Shown one piece after another: positions 1-7,714 of a stretch of 15,917 bases of DNA. Made by a program: the position numbers and the translations under genes. The DNA comes from an uncultured Blautia sp. Lineage in GTDB: Bacteria; Bacillota; Clostridia; Lachnospirales; Lachnospiraceae. The number at the start of each line of letters is the position of its first letter. The stretch's first letter is position 1. The notes beneath the pieces are model-generated. The model did no database searches. It saw only the letters and a list, made by a program, of their open reading frames with translations, and had not been told where the DNA came from. The stretch spans positions 1-15,917 of the forward strand of contig URWL01000005.1 of NCBI GenBank assembly GCA_900551465.1. The letters are read 5' to 3'.

Positions 1-62
1 ACAAAACAATGCTTGTATACCCTTCTCTCCGTTCTCTTAGGCAGCACATATATTATGTATAA

Positions 63-91
63 AGTATAATATATTTTTTAATTTCTGTCAA
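63..91 (-). promoter_or_regulatory. Sigma-A-type promoter for a gene left of the window
   Basis: Reading the minus strand, a perfect -35 TTGACA (86-91) and a -10 TATACT (63-68) are separated by exactly 17 bp. No gene lies between it and the left edge on this strand, so it must serve a minus-strand gene outside the window, after a leader of at least ~55 nt. Its position just after glpK suggests another glycerol or related uptake gene, but that is a guess. No terminator was seen between the glpK stop and this promoter. Confidence 0.75.
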
Positions 92-99
92 TATAAATA

Positions 100-112
100 G
101 TGCAGTTTGCAC
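100..112. promoter_or_regulatory. Palindromic operator GTGCA-N3-TGCAC, copy 1
   Basis: Perfect 5-bp arms GTGCA (100-104) and TGCAC (108-112) surround GTT. The site lies 8 bp upstream of the -35 of the outward minus-strand promoter, centred near -50 of its expected start point. The same palindrome with the same ATATTT flank occurs at 4863-4877, which argues for a shared transcription factor. The regulator is not identified; LysR- or GntR-type would fit the symmetry. Confidence 0.5.
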
Positions 113-156
113 ATATTTTTTCCAAAATAAGCGGTATTAATTAGGTAATTTTTATC

Positions 157-1680
<1,524 letters not shown>

Positions 1681-1685
1681 TTATT

Positions 1686-2267
1686 TTACATGAACCAGAC
1701 ATTCTGTCTTGTAGTAGAAATTGCTGTTGCCCCGGCATCCAGCGCTTTCATGGTATCTTCCTTATCCATGATCATTCCCCCTGCGATCACTGGAACTTTA
1801 CCCTCAATAAATTCACAAAGCCTGGAAATCACCTTAGGCATCGCTCCCGGAATAATTTCTATCATATCCGGTTTTACATTTTCTATCTGTTTTCTCACAT
1901 TTTCATAAACCATGGAATCTAACATAAAAAAGCGCATAACTGCAAAAAAATCCAATTCTTTTGCTCTTTTTATCAAGGTTGATTTTGTAGATATGATCCC
2001 ATCTGCTTTTGTTGTGTTTTTTATATAATCTACAACAATCTCCCGGTTTCCCAATCCACTGATCAGGTCAAGATGGATGATCACCGTTTTTCCGCCTTCT
2101 TTCAAACGATCTACAATATCCCCGATATTGCAGAGGTCTCCATAAAGCACAAATACAATCTGTATTTCCGCCCCTGATTCCAGACATTTTTTCAGCCCGT
2201 CTTCATCCTTAACTGCAGCAATAACAGGATAGTCTTCAAATTGTTCCAGTATTGTTTCCTTTTCCAT
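1686..2267 (-). CDS. glpP: Glycerol-3-phosphate-responsive antiterminator GlpP
   Basis: Small cytoplasmic RNA-binding regulator. In Bacillus, the glycerol-3-phosphate-bound form prevents termination in glp leaders. The 193-residue length is typical. Family signatures seen are VIIHLDLISGLG, DGIISTKSTLIKRAKEL, MRFFMLDS, IEIIPGAMPKVI, the phosphate-binding-like VIAGGMI, and the C-terminal AISTTRQNVW. The ATG start has GGAGGT about 5 nt upstream. It sits between malic enzyme (110-nt gap containing a hairpin) and glpK (26-nt gap). An intrinsic-terminator-like hairpin in the leader of the same operon (4732-4774) is a candidate target, which would make the operon self-controlled; that link is inferred from position. 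Confidence 0.93.
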   Translation of the reverse strand: MEKETILEQFEDYPVIAAVKDEDGLKKCLESGAEIQIVFVLYGDLCNIGDIVDRLKEGGKTVIIHLDLISGLGNREIVVDYIKNTTKADGIISTKSTLIKRAKELDFFAVMRFFMLDSMVYENVRKQIENVKPDMIEIIPGAMPKVISRLCEFIEGKVPVIAGGMIMDKEDTMKALDAGATAISTTRQNVWFM

Positions 2268-2272
2268 GCTGT

Positions 2273-2340
2273 ACCTCCAATGCCTTTATCAAAATATGAG
2301 GATAGACAGGCATTGCTTTTCAGTCACTGCAACGCCTGTC
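2273..2340 (-). promoter_or_regulatory. Hairpin in the glpP leader with an alternative pairing to the Shine-Dalgarno region
   Basis: On the minus strand a 12-bp stem forms between 2340-2329 and 2316-2305 (GACAGGCGTTGC with GCAATGCCTGTC, one G-U pair) around a 12-nt loop. No U-run follows, so it is not a standard terminator. The 3' arm also matches perfectly, over 8 bp (2308-2315 with 2278-2285), the AGGCATTG segment that runs into the glpP SD (2273-2278). The two pairings exclude each other, as in a translation switch or an mRNA-stability element. The base pairing is seen; regulation is inferred. Confidence 0.5.
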
Positions 2341-2377
2341 CAAAGAAATATGTACTACATTCCGATTATTCTGTTTA

Positions 2378-3553
2378 TCAGATCCTTGCTGCTCCTGAGT
2401 CTTTCGCTGCTTTTGCAACAGCACTTGCTACTGCCTTTCCTACTCTTGGATCAAAAGCTTTTGGTATAATATAATCTGCTCCCAGTTCTTCTTCAGGTAT
2501 TAATTCTGCAAGCGCTCTGGCCGCCGCCATTTTCATCTCTTCATTGATATCTTTTGCACGCACATCAAATGTACCGCGGAATACCCCGGGAAATGCCAGG
2601 ACATTATTGATCTGATTCGGAAAATCGCTTCTTCCTGTGGCCACTACCTTTGCTCCGGCCGCCTTGGCCTCATCCGGAAAGATTTCCGGATGAGGATTTG
2701 CACATGCAAAGACAATCGCATCTTCAGCCATGGATCTGACCATATCACTGGTTACTAACCCCGGAGCAGAAACTCCAATGAAAATATCTGCCCCAACCAG
2801 CATTTCTGCCAAAGTTCCCTTTCTTTTCTCACGGTTTGTGCATTGTGCCACTTCTTCTTTGATCCAGTTCATGCCTTCTTTTCGACCCTCATAAATCGCG
2901 CCGTTCCGGTCACACATAACAACATTTTTAAAGCCTGCTGATAAGATCAATCTGACAATAGAAACAGCAGCTGCCCCTGCACCGGAAGTCACAATTCTTA
3001 CATTTTCTTTCTCTTTCCCAACAACCTTCAGCGCATTTAACAGTCCTGCAAGAGTAATAATTGCGGTTCCATGCTGATCATCGTGGAAAATCGGAATATC
3101 ACATTTTTCTTTCAGTTTTCTTTCAATTTCAAAGCATCGAGGTGCGGAAATATCCTCCAGATTGACCCCGCCAAAAGAACCTGATAACAGATATACTGTA
3201 TTTACAAATTCATCTACATCTTTTGTTTTGATGCACAGCGGAAAGGCGTCAACATCTCCAAACGCTTTAAATAAAACGCTTTTTCCCTCCATAACCGGCA
3301 TTCCTGCCTCTGGTCCGATATCCCCCAGACCAAGAACTGCCGAACCATCTGTAATAACAGCGCACATATTATGGCGTCTTGTAAGTTCATAGCTTTTGTT
3401 TAAATCCTTTTGGATTTCCAGACACGGCTGAGCAACTCCGGGTGTATATGCCAGAGCCAGATCTTCCTTTGTGGAGACCGGAACCCGGCTGACCACTTCG
3501 ATCTTTCCTTTCCACTCACTGTGTTTTTTTAATGATTCCTTTGCATAATCCAT
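2378..3553 (-). CDS. NAD(P)-dependent malic enzyme (oxaloacetate-decarboxylating)
   Basis: Converts malate to pyruvate and CO2 with reduction of NAD(P)+, or the reverse, in the cytoplasm. From ATG the protein has 391 residues, typical of the short bacterial form without the phosphotransacetylase-like extension. Seen are AYTPGVA (catalytic Tyr36), EGKSVLFKAFG (catalytic Lys91), metal-binding NLEDI (133-134 acidic pair), IFHDDQHGT (Asp158-159), and the dinucleotide motif GAGAAA (191-196). A GTG six codons upstream keeps the frame open but lacks an SD; the ATG at 3553 has GAGG 9 nt upstream and was preferred. It lies 36 nt after the Ldh-family gene, so malate is a likely shared metabolite. Confidence 0.94.
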   Translation of the reverse strand: MDYAKESLKKHSEWKGKIEVVSRVPVSTKEDLALAYTPGVAQPCLEIQKDLNKSYELTRRHNMCAVITDGSAVLGLGDIGPEAGMPVMEGKSVLFKAFGDVDAFPLCIKTKDVDEFVNTVYLLSGSFGGVNLEDISAPRCFEIERKLKEKCDIPIFHDDQHGTAIITLAGLLNALKVVGKEKENVRIVTSGAGAAAVSIVRLILSAGFKNVVMCDRNGAIYEGRKEGMNWIKEEVAQCTNREKRKGTLAEMLVGADIFIGVSAPGLVTSDMVRSMAEDAIVFACANPHPEIFPDEAKAAGAKVVATGRSDFPNQINNVLAFPGVFRGTFDVRAKDINEEMKMAAARALAELIPEEELGADYIIPKAFDPRVGKAVASAVAKAAKDSGAARI

Positions 3554-3589
3554 GATTTTCTTCCTCTTCACTTTCTGCCATTCTCGCTT

Positions 3590-4708
3590 TTATGCTTCAA
3601 AAGGAAAACGGAATTCTGTTAATTCCAGTTCATCTCTCATCTGTATAAATTCCTTCTGCACAGCTTCTGTTACAGGAACACCTTTGTCCTTTCGGTACAT
3701 CCATACATCATGCTCTTTTTCTCCTGCTGTATAAATCCGATCCTGTCCGGGCGCCTTCTGAGAATTTCTCAGATTTCTTAAAATATTCCCTGCGGTCTTT
3801 TTAAATGCATCTGCTCCCATAAATGCATCTGTATCGATTGCAATAAAGAAATGTCCTAAATGATATGGACGGAGATTTCCATTTTCATCCTTTCCATCCA
3901 GATCTTTCAGGAAAATGCCTGACTGTAAAGCTGCAGAAAGAATTTCCACAACAGCAGCATATCCATAACCTTTATATCCGGCAAGTGTCTCACCAATTCC
4001 TCCCAAAGGAGCCAGGGCTGCTTTTCCGCCGCGAAGATCTTTGAGGATCTGGGCACTGTCTGTCAATGTGGAACCATCTCTTCCAATTACCGTTCCTGCC
4101 GGTGTATCTTTGCCGATTCTGGCATAATACTCGATTTTGCCATTCTGGATAATAGAAGTTGCACAATCCAGAAGAAACGGGAATTCTTCATCTGTTGGCA
4201 TTGCAAAGGTCAGAGGATTGGTTCCCATCATGTTTTCCACACCAAAGGTAGGTGCAATTGACGGCCTTGCGTTGGTTCCTGTAATACCGATCATATTTTC
4301 TTTTACAGCAAGGTTCGCCCAGTATCCTGCGATCCCGTAATGGGAAGAATTTCTCACTGCCACCATTCCCATGCCATATTTATGCGCTTTTTCAATGCAC
4401 ATATCCATAGCTTTTTTGCTTGCCACCATTCCCATACCGTCATTGGCATCCAGAACTGCTGTGGTTGGTGTTTCTTTCAGAACATCTATTTTTGTGACCG
4501 GATTAAGGATTCCCTTACGGATACGATCCACATAAATCGGTTTAAAACGATTGCAGCCGTGGCTTTCGATTCCCCATTTGTCACTTTGCATCAGAACATC
4601 TGAACAAAGACGGGCATCTTCCTCCGGCACTCCCAGTTTTACAAAAACTGCTGTCATAAAATCATCCACCAGTTCCCACGGAATAAAAGGTCTTGTTTCT
4701 TTCTGCAT
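3590..4708 (-). CDS. Ldh-family (malate/L-lactate dehydrogenase type 2) oxidoreductase
   Basis: NAD(P)-dependent 2-hydroxyacid dehydrogenase of the PF02615 family, which includes malate, L-lactate, ureidoglycolate and sulfolactate enzymes. Family residues seen are WGIESHG (His50), RNSSHYGIAGYWA (His123), the nucleotide-binding stretch around MMGTNPLTFAMP, and a late GYKGYGYA. The 372-residue length is normal. The frame opens 19 codons further upstream, but the ATG at 4708 has a perfect AAGGAGG (4717-4723) 8 nt away, and the upstream part lies inside a leader hairpin, so 4708 is the start. It is the first gene of the operon with malic enzyme, glpP and glpK. A malate substrate is suggested by the neighbour; sequence alone does not settle it. 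Confidence 0.88.
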   Translation of the reverse strand: MQKETRPFIPWELVDDFMTAVFVKLGVPEEDARLCSDVLMQSDKWGIESHGCNRFKPIYVDRIRKGILNPVTKIDVLKETPTTAVLDANDGMGMVASKKAMDMCIEKAHKYGMGMVAVRNSSHYGIAGYWANLAVKENMIGITGTNARPSIAPTFGVENMMGTNPLTFAMPTDEEFPFLLDCATSIIQNGKIEYYARIGKDTPAGTVIGRDGSTLTDSAQILKDLRGGKAALAPLGGIGETLAGYKGYGYAAVVEILSAALQSGIFLKDLDGKDENGNLRPYHLGHFFIAIDTDAFMGADAFKKTAGNILRNLRNSQKAPGQDRIYTAGEKEHDVWMYRKDKGVPVTEAVQKEFIQMRDELELTEFRFPFEA

Positions 4709-4731
4709 ATTAAAATCCTCCTTAACATAAT

Positions 4732-4774
4732 AAAAAAGACAACGCAAAAAACACTTCGTGTTCATTGCATTGTC
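4732..4774 (-). terminator. Leader terminator (attenuator-like) ahead of the Ldh-malic enzyme-glpP-glpK operon
   Basis: On the minus strand a two-part stem forms: GACAATGCAA (4774-4765) with TTGCGTTGTC (4747-4738), one pair G-U, and inside it AACAC with GTGTT around a GAA loop. Six U (4737-4732) follow at once. This is an intrinsic-terminator shape, yet it lies between the promoter (4803-4835) and the SD (4717-4723) of its own operon. A 5' segment GTTGCA about 20 nt upstream could compete by pairing with TGCAAT in the first arm. Antitermination, possibly by GlpP encoded in the operon, is the inferred function. Confidence 0.65.
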
Positions 4775-4802
4775 TCTCGTCTCTTTGCAACAATTAAACT
4801 AT

Positions 4803-4835
4803 ATTATATATACCATTATTTAACCAAAAAGTCAA
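4803..4835 (-). promoter_or_regulatory. Promoter of the Ldh-malic enzyme-glpP-glpK operon
   Basis: On the minus strand, -35 TTGACT (4830-4835) is 17 bp from TATATA (4807-4812); an overlapping TATAAT (4803-4808) is also present. The predicted start is near 4796-4800, giving a ~90-nt leader that includes the terminator-like hairpin. Upstream sequence is AT-rich, and the TGTGCA palindrome is centred ~70 bp upstream of the start. Confidence 0.7.
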
Positions 4836-4862
4836 TAGATTATCTGATTATTTTTCCAAATA

Positions 4863-4877
4863 TGTGCAATATGCACA
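4863..4877. promoter_or_regulatory. Palindromic operator TGTGCA-N3-TGCACA, copy 2
   Basis: Perfect 6-bp arms TGTGCA (4863-4868) and TGCACA (4872-4877) around ATA, in the divergent region between the Ldh operon and the ferredoxin gene. Compared with copy 1 (100-112), the core and one flank agree when copy 2 is read on the minus strand: GTGCA-nnT-TGCACATATTT. It could control either or both divergent promoters. The regulator is unknown. Confidence 0.5.
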
Positions 4878-4906
4878 AATACATATAAATTCAAATATAT
4901 TATTAC

Positions 4907-4952
4907 AGTCTGTGACAAACTCACAGACTCCTTCCCACGCCCATGTTATACT
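4907..4952 (+). promoter_or_regulatory. Ferredoxin promoter with CRP/FNR-like dyad
   Basis: A perfect 9-bp dyad, AGTCTGTGA (4907-4915) and TCACAGACT (4921-4929), surrounds CAAAC. Downstream is an extended -10, TG-T-TATACT (4944-4952), with no good -35 at the proper distance. The dyad centre (4918) is about 41 bp upstream of the expected start (~4959), the classic spacing of a class II CRP/FNR-type activator that replaces a -35. TGTGA/TCACA half-sites resemble the CRP family, though the spacer is 5 rather than 6 bp. Confidence 0.55.
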
Positions 4953-4980
4953 GCTTTTATCAAATTCAGGAGGTCTCACT

Positions 4981-5193
4981 GTGGAAAAAAAGATCAAAAA
5001 AAAGAAAAAAGCCTTTGTCAGTACCGATGACTGTGTTGCCTGCGGCTGCTGTCTGAAGGTATGTCCCAGAAATGCCATTGAAATCTGGAAAGGCATTATG
5101 GCAAAAATAGATATGGAAGCATGTATCGGATGCGGCAAATGTGCAAAAGAATGTCCCGCATCTGTAATTGAAATACGGGAGGCGGAAGCATGA
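4981..5193 (+). CDS. Small 2x[4Fe-4S] ferredoxin
   Basis: A 70-residue soluble electron carrier with two complete cluster motifs: CVACGCCLKVCP (ligands C18, C21, C24, C28) and CIGCGKCAKECP (C48, C51, C54, C58). The start is GTG at 4981 because AGGAGG (4968-4973) lies 7 nt upstream; an in-frame ATG at 4864 would place the promoter and both operators inside the gene. An unusual Lys-rich N-terminus (residues 3-10 nearly all Lys) precedes the first cluster and may contact a membrane partner or acidic protein. It overlaps the next gene by 4 nt (ATGA), so the two are translationally coupled. The partner redox enzyme is unknown. Confidence 0.92.
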   Translation: MEKKIKKKKKAFVSTDDCVACGCCLKVCPRNAIEIWKGIMAKIDMEACIGCGKCAKECPASVIEIREAEA

Positions 5194-5771
5194 AAAAACA
5201 CTGGTATGATTATCTCTGGATCTTATCTCTGACTTATCTGGTACTGGGATTTTTTAATATTCTGTTTGCCTGGCTGGGGCTTCTCTGCTTCTTTATCCCT
5301 CTGATCATCTCTGTGACCAAAGGCTCAAAAGGCTACTGCAACCGCTACTGCGGAAGGGGACAGCTTTTCAGTCTTCTGGGCGGAAATTTCGGACTTTCCC
5401 GCAAAAAGGATATTCCGAAATGGATGAAAAGCAAATGGTTCCGATATGGATTTCTGATTTTCTTTTTTATCATGTTCTTCCAGATGCTGTGGAATACCTG
5501 GCTGGTATTTTCCAATGTGCAGGATCTGAAACAGGTGGTAACTTTATTGTGGACCTTTAAGGTTCCCTGGCACTGGGCGTATCACGGACCCCTTCTTCAC
5601 CCGGGTGTGGCTCAGTTTGCCTTTGGATTTTACAGCGTCATGCTGACTTCCACGATCCTTGGTTTTTTCACTATGGTTTTGTTCAAGCCTCGAAGCTGGT
5701 GCGTCTACTGTCCCATGGGGACTATGACCCAGCTGATCTGCAAGGCAAAACAAAAAGGTCAGAATCCCTGA
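5190..5771 (+). CDS. NapH/CcoG-like membrane 4Fe-4S binding protein
   Basis: A 193-residue integral membrane protein with hydrophobic segments near residues 10-41 (probably two), 86-108 and 143-165. Two cysteine motifs flank the core: GYCNRYCGRG (C50, C54) and WCVYCPMG (C171, C174), the latter a typical Fer4_5/NapH-type motif. Only these two pairs fit cluster ligands, so at most one [4Fe-4S] site seems likely unless a dimer forms. ATGA overlap with the upstream ferredoxin suggests the two form an electron-transfer pair at the membrane. The stop codon lies inside the terminator hairpin. It is not part of a nap operon here, so a nitrate role is not supported; the exact function is unknown. Confidence 0.8.
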   Translation: MKKHWYDYLWILSLTYLVLGFFNILFAWLGLLCFFIPLIISVTKGSKGYCNRYCGRGQLFSLLGGNFGLSRKKDIPKWMKSKWFRYGFLIFFFIMFFQMLWNTWLVFSNVQDLKQVVTLLWTFKVPWHWAYHGPLLHPGVAQFAFGFYSVMLTSTILGFFTMVLFKPRSWCVYCPMGTMTQLICKAKQKGQNP

Positions 5772-5785
5772 CCTTTTTTGTTTTG
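5746..5785. terminator. Bidirectional terminator between convergent units
   Basis: A stem of about 17 bp with one bulge: arm CAAAACAAAAAGGTCAG (5746-5762), loop AATCC, arm 5768-5785 containing CTGACC and TTTTTTGTTTTG. It is A-rich on one side and T-rich on the other, so both strands give a hairpin with a U-rich 3' side. It ends the ferredoxin/NapH-like unit and the converging lipoprotein unit. The stop codon of the NapH-like gene (5769-5771) is within the 3' arm. Confidence 0.85.
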
Positions 5786-5792
5786 TCCTGTT

Positions 5793-6407
5793 TTAGTGAA
5801 TCTCCTGATCTGAGAATTCCAGCGTCACTGCCTGTACCAGATCCATATCTTTAAATTTTTCCGGTTCGAAATAATCCTCAGTAGTATAGCTGCTCATGCT
5901 GTTTCCATTATCATAAACCAGAACTGCTACCGGAATTTCCTTACCCAGTTCAATTTTGCTGGCTTCCCTCAAAAAAGCCTTTCCTTCAGCTGTATATTCC
6001 TGGTTTTCTTCTGCATCTTTTGTGGAAAAAGCTCCCTGACCGGCCATATTTATGTGGAAATCTATGCTGCGGTCATCTTGTATCTGCATGGTAAAGCTTC
6101 CTGAAATCTGCTCTGCAGGTTCTTTTTCTTTTCCAATAGACATAGAACCATCCCCTATGGTCTCCCAGGTCAGGTCCTCCTTCAGTTTATAAACCCTGGC
6201 AGTAACTGTAATGGCTGTTTCCGGAGCATAGAAAGATACAATCTGCGAATTTTGATCCATTCCAAAAGCTGCCAGAAGCTGTATTTCACGTTCTGAAAGT
6301 TCATAGGGAACTACCTGCTCCTTTGACAGCGTATGAGCATCCGTCTGTCCACATCCTGTCAATGCTGCCATACACACTGCAAACATGCTCATTCGTATTT
6401 TTCTCAT
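5793..6407 (-). CDS. Putative lipoprotein of unknown function
   Basis: A 204-residue protein with a lipoprotein signal: charged MRKIR, hydrophobic stretch, then lipobox LTGC with C19 as the acylated residue, so it is probably anchored outside the membrane. The mature part is polar, with beta-rich segments such as TAITVTARVYKL and GSFTMQIQDDRSIDFHI, and contains no other cysteine or recognisable catalytic motif. The start is the ATG at 6407, with GAGGG 7 nt upstream; an in-frame ATG at 6437 would lie inside the upstream ferredoxin gene. It is last in the unit with Nif11-like, RelQ and [2Fe-2S] ferredoxin genes (10 nt after the latter). I do not recognise the family. Confidence 0.75.
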   Translation of the reverse strand: MRKIRMSMFAVCMAALTGCGQTDAHTLSKEQVVPYELSEREIQLLAAFGMDQNSQIVSFYAPETAITVTARVYKLKEDLTWETIGDGSMSIGKEKEPAEQISGSFTMQIQDDRSIDFHINMAGQGAFSTKDAEENQEYTAEGKAFLREASKIELGKEIPVAVLVYDNGNSMSSYTTEDYFEPEKFKDMDLVQAVTLEFSDQEIH

Positions 6408-6417
6408 ATGAATTCCC

Positions 6418-6666
6418 TCACTTTTCATATATTTCAATGGTCAGCGGTTCTTTGGCAAATACCTGGCATCCCAGCCGGTATCCTTCATCCAGTTCTTTCT
6501 GAGAAAACCAGATTTGATCCATGGTATTGATCTTTACCTCTCCTTTCAGTATCCTTACCTTACACTTTGCACAATTGCCACGTCCTCCGCAGGGCGTAAG
6601 AATATGGATGTCATTTTTAAGAAGATACTCCTGAAGTCTTGTATCGGCCGGACATTCTATGATCAT
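6418..6666 (-). CDS. Stand-alone [2Fe-2S] ferredoxin
   Basis: An 82-residue plant-type ferredoxin. The motif PCGGRGNCAKCKV gives ligands C26, C32 and C35, with C67 (RLGCQV) as the fourth. C-x5-C-x2-C is the spacing seen in the N-terminal domain of corrinoid-activation (RACo-like) proteins and in xylene-monooxygenase-type ferredoxin domains. Here the domain is alone, without the large ASKHA part. ATG at 6666 has AGGAGA about 5 nt upstream. It lies 36 nt after relQ and 10 nt before the lipoprotein gene. Partner unknown. An independent small carrier or a domain split from a larger enzyme both fit. Confidence 0.85.
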   Translation of the reverse strand: MIIECPADTRLQEYLLKNDIHILTPCGGRGNCAKCKVRILKGEVKINTMDQIWFSQKELDEGYRLGCQVFAKEPLTIEIYEK

Positions 6667-6702
6667 CTATTTCTCCTGTTCTCACCGGAAACTTCCGATG
6701 TC

Positions 6703-7377
6703 CTATCTTTTGCTGTCGATATATTCACTGATCTCCTGCATTCTCATATCCAGAGAATGGATCCCTTCTGCACATTCTTTTAGCTTTTCCACAATTTCTG
6801 CAGTAGAATCATCAATGTTTTTCTTATATTTTACTTTATGCTCAATACTTGCCCAGAAATCCATGGCAATGGTACGAAACTGCACTTCCACCGGCATCCA
6901 TTTTTTTTCATTGGCAAAAAATACAGGAACCTCCAGAATCAAGTGAAGACTTCTGTACCCATTTGGCTTGGGATTTTCGATATAATCTTTCTTTTCCAGA
7001 AGGTGGATATCATCCTGAGAACAGATTTTTTCTGCAAGCTTATAGATATCTTTTGGAAAAAAGCACACAATACGGATTCCTGCCACATCATGAAGATTTT
7101 CTTCAATACTCTGAAGGCTCACTTCCAGTCCTTTACGTTTCAGTTTTTCTGCAATACTTATAGGCTTTTTGATACGGCAGGAAATAGATTCAATCGGATT
7201 CCGGTCACTGTCCAGAGAAAGTTCCGTATTCAATACCTCAAACTTTGTCCTCACCTCCAGCATGGCGCACTGATACTGCATCATCAGTTTCATAAAAGGA
7301 TACGCCGATTCTATGAACTCTTCCGACCGGTTTCCGGTCATAAGTTCATCAAAAGTAAAACTTCTGCTGCTCTTCAA
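6703..7377 (-). CDS. relQ: Small alarmone synthetase, RelQ type (GTP pyrophosphokinase)
   Basis: Transfers pyrophosphate from ATP to GDP or GTP to make (p)ppGpp. The 224-residue single-domain protein lacks hydrolase, TGS and ACT domains. Synthetase motifs seen: RIKKPISIAEKLKRK (68-82), HDVAGIRIVC (96-105, metal Asp97), NPKPNGYRSLH (135-145), VEVQFRT (163-169, catalytic Glu164), and the RelQ-like DFWASIEHKVKYK. The start is TTG at 7377: GGAGGA (7385-7390) is 8 nt upstream, and an ATG abutting the SD opens only an 11-codon frame. It lies 22 nt after the Nif11-like gene and was probably chosen as a weak start to limit synthesis. Function is well supported by motifs. Confidence 0.9.
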   Translation of the reverse strand: MKSSRSFTFDELMTGNRSEEFIESAYPFMKLMMQYQCAMLEVRTKFEVLNTELSLDSDRNPIESISCRIKKPISIAEKLKRKGLEVSLQSIEENLHDVAGIRIVCFFPKDIYKLAEKICSQDDIHLLEKKDYIENPKPNGYRSLHLILEVPVFFANEKKWMPVEVQFRTIAMDFWASIEHKVKYKKNIDDSTAEIVEKLKECAEGIHSLDMRMQEISEYIDSKR

Positions 7378-7399
7378 TTTTCATTCCTCCAATTTTCCT

Positions 7400-7678
7400 T
7401 TATAATCCGGCAAAAAACAACTCGTAAAAATCGTCTTCACCTTCCAGAACAGGAGAATTTTCCCCTCCTCCATTGGTGCTGCGCTTCATCGTTGCATAAA
7501 AATCTTCTCCTGCACTGACCAGATCCATTTCATAGATCGGATACCCCAGTTCCCGGCATTTCTGACAAAATGCAGAAAGAGGCTGCTCCTCTTTTCTGGT
7601 ATCCATAAGTTCCCTGCGAAGCATACCGTCTTTCAGGGCTTTCTGTTTCAGCTCATCAAGCATTTCCGGTATTTCCAT
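7400..7678 (-). CDS. Small Nif11-like protein (hypothetical)
   Basis: A 92-residue soluble protein. Its first ~60 residues read like the Nif11 helix-turn-helix-like leader domain (LDELKQKALKDGMLRREL, then a Gly-Tyr turn RELGYPIYEMDL), followed by a Gly-rich stretch STNGGGENSP and an acidic aromatic tail EGEDDFYELFF. The start is ATG at 7678, since AGGGAG lies 9 nt upstream; an ATG nine codons earlier has no SD. A promoter-like GATATGATAAAAT precedes it. Nif11 domains serve as leader peptides of some ribosomal natural products, but no modification enzyme or peptidase transporter is nearby and the tail does not look like a core peptide. It heads the relQ unit, so a small regulatory role is also possible. 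Confidence 0.65.
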   Translation of the reverse strand: MEIPEMLDELKQKALKDGMLRRELMDTRKEEQPLSAFCQKCRELGYPIYEMDLVSAGEDFYATMKRSTNGGGENSPVLEGEDDFYELFFAGL

Positions 7679-7714
7679 ATAAACCATCTCCCTCTGCAAT
7701 TCCATTTTTGGTTT

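Noticed and set aside
36..45. Decamer AGAGAACGGA (minus strand) also found between -35 and -10 of the flavodiiron promoter (about 9680-9689)
   Set aside because: It lies in a leader in one case and in a promoter spacer in the other, with no symmetry; probably chance.
1..56. Riboswitch in the leader left of the window
   Set aside because: Only ~55 nt of leader are visible and no known aptamer core could be recognised.
4709..4765. N-terminal extension of the Ldh-family gene from 4765
   Set aside because: It runs through the leader hairpin and lacks an SD; 4708 has AAGGAGG at ideal spacing.
4864..4980. In-frame ATG extension of the ferredoxin gene
   Set aside because: No SD, sequence not protein-like, and it would cover the TGTGCA operator, the 9-bp dyad and the extended -10; GTG at 4981 has AGGAGG.
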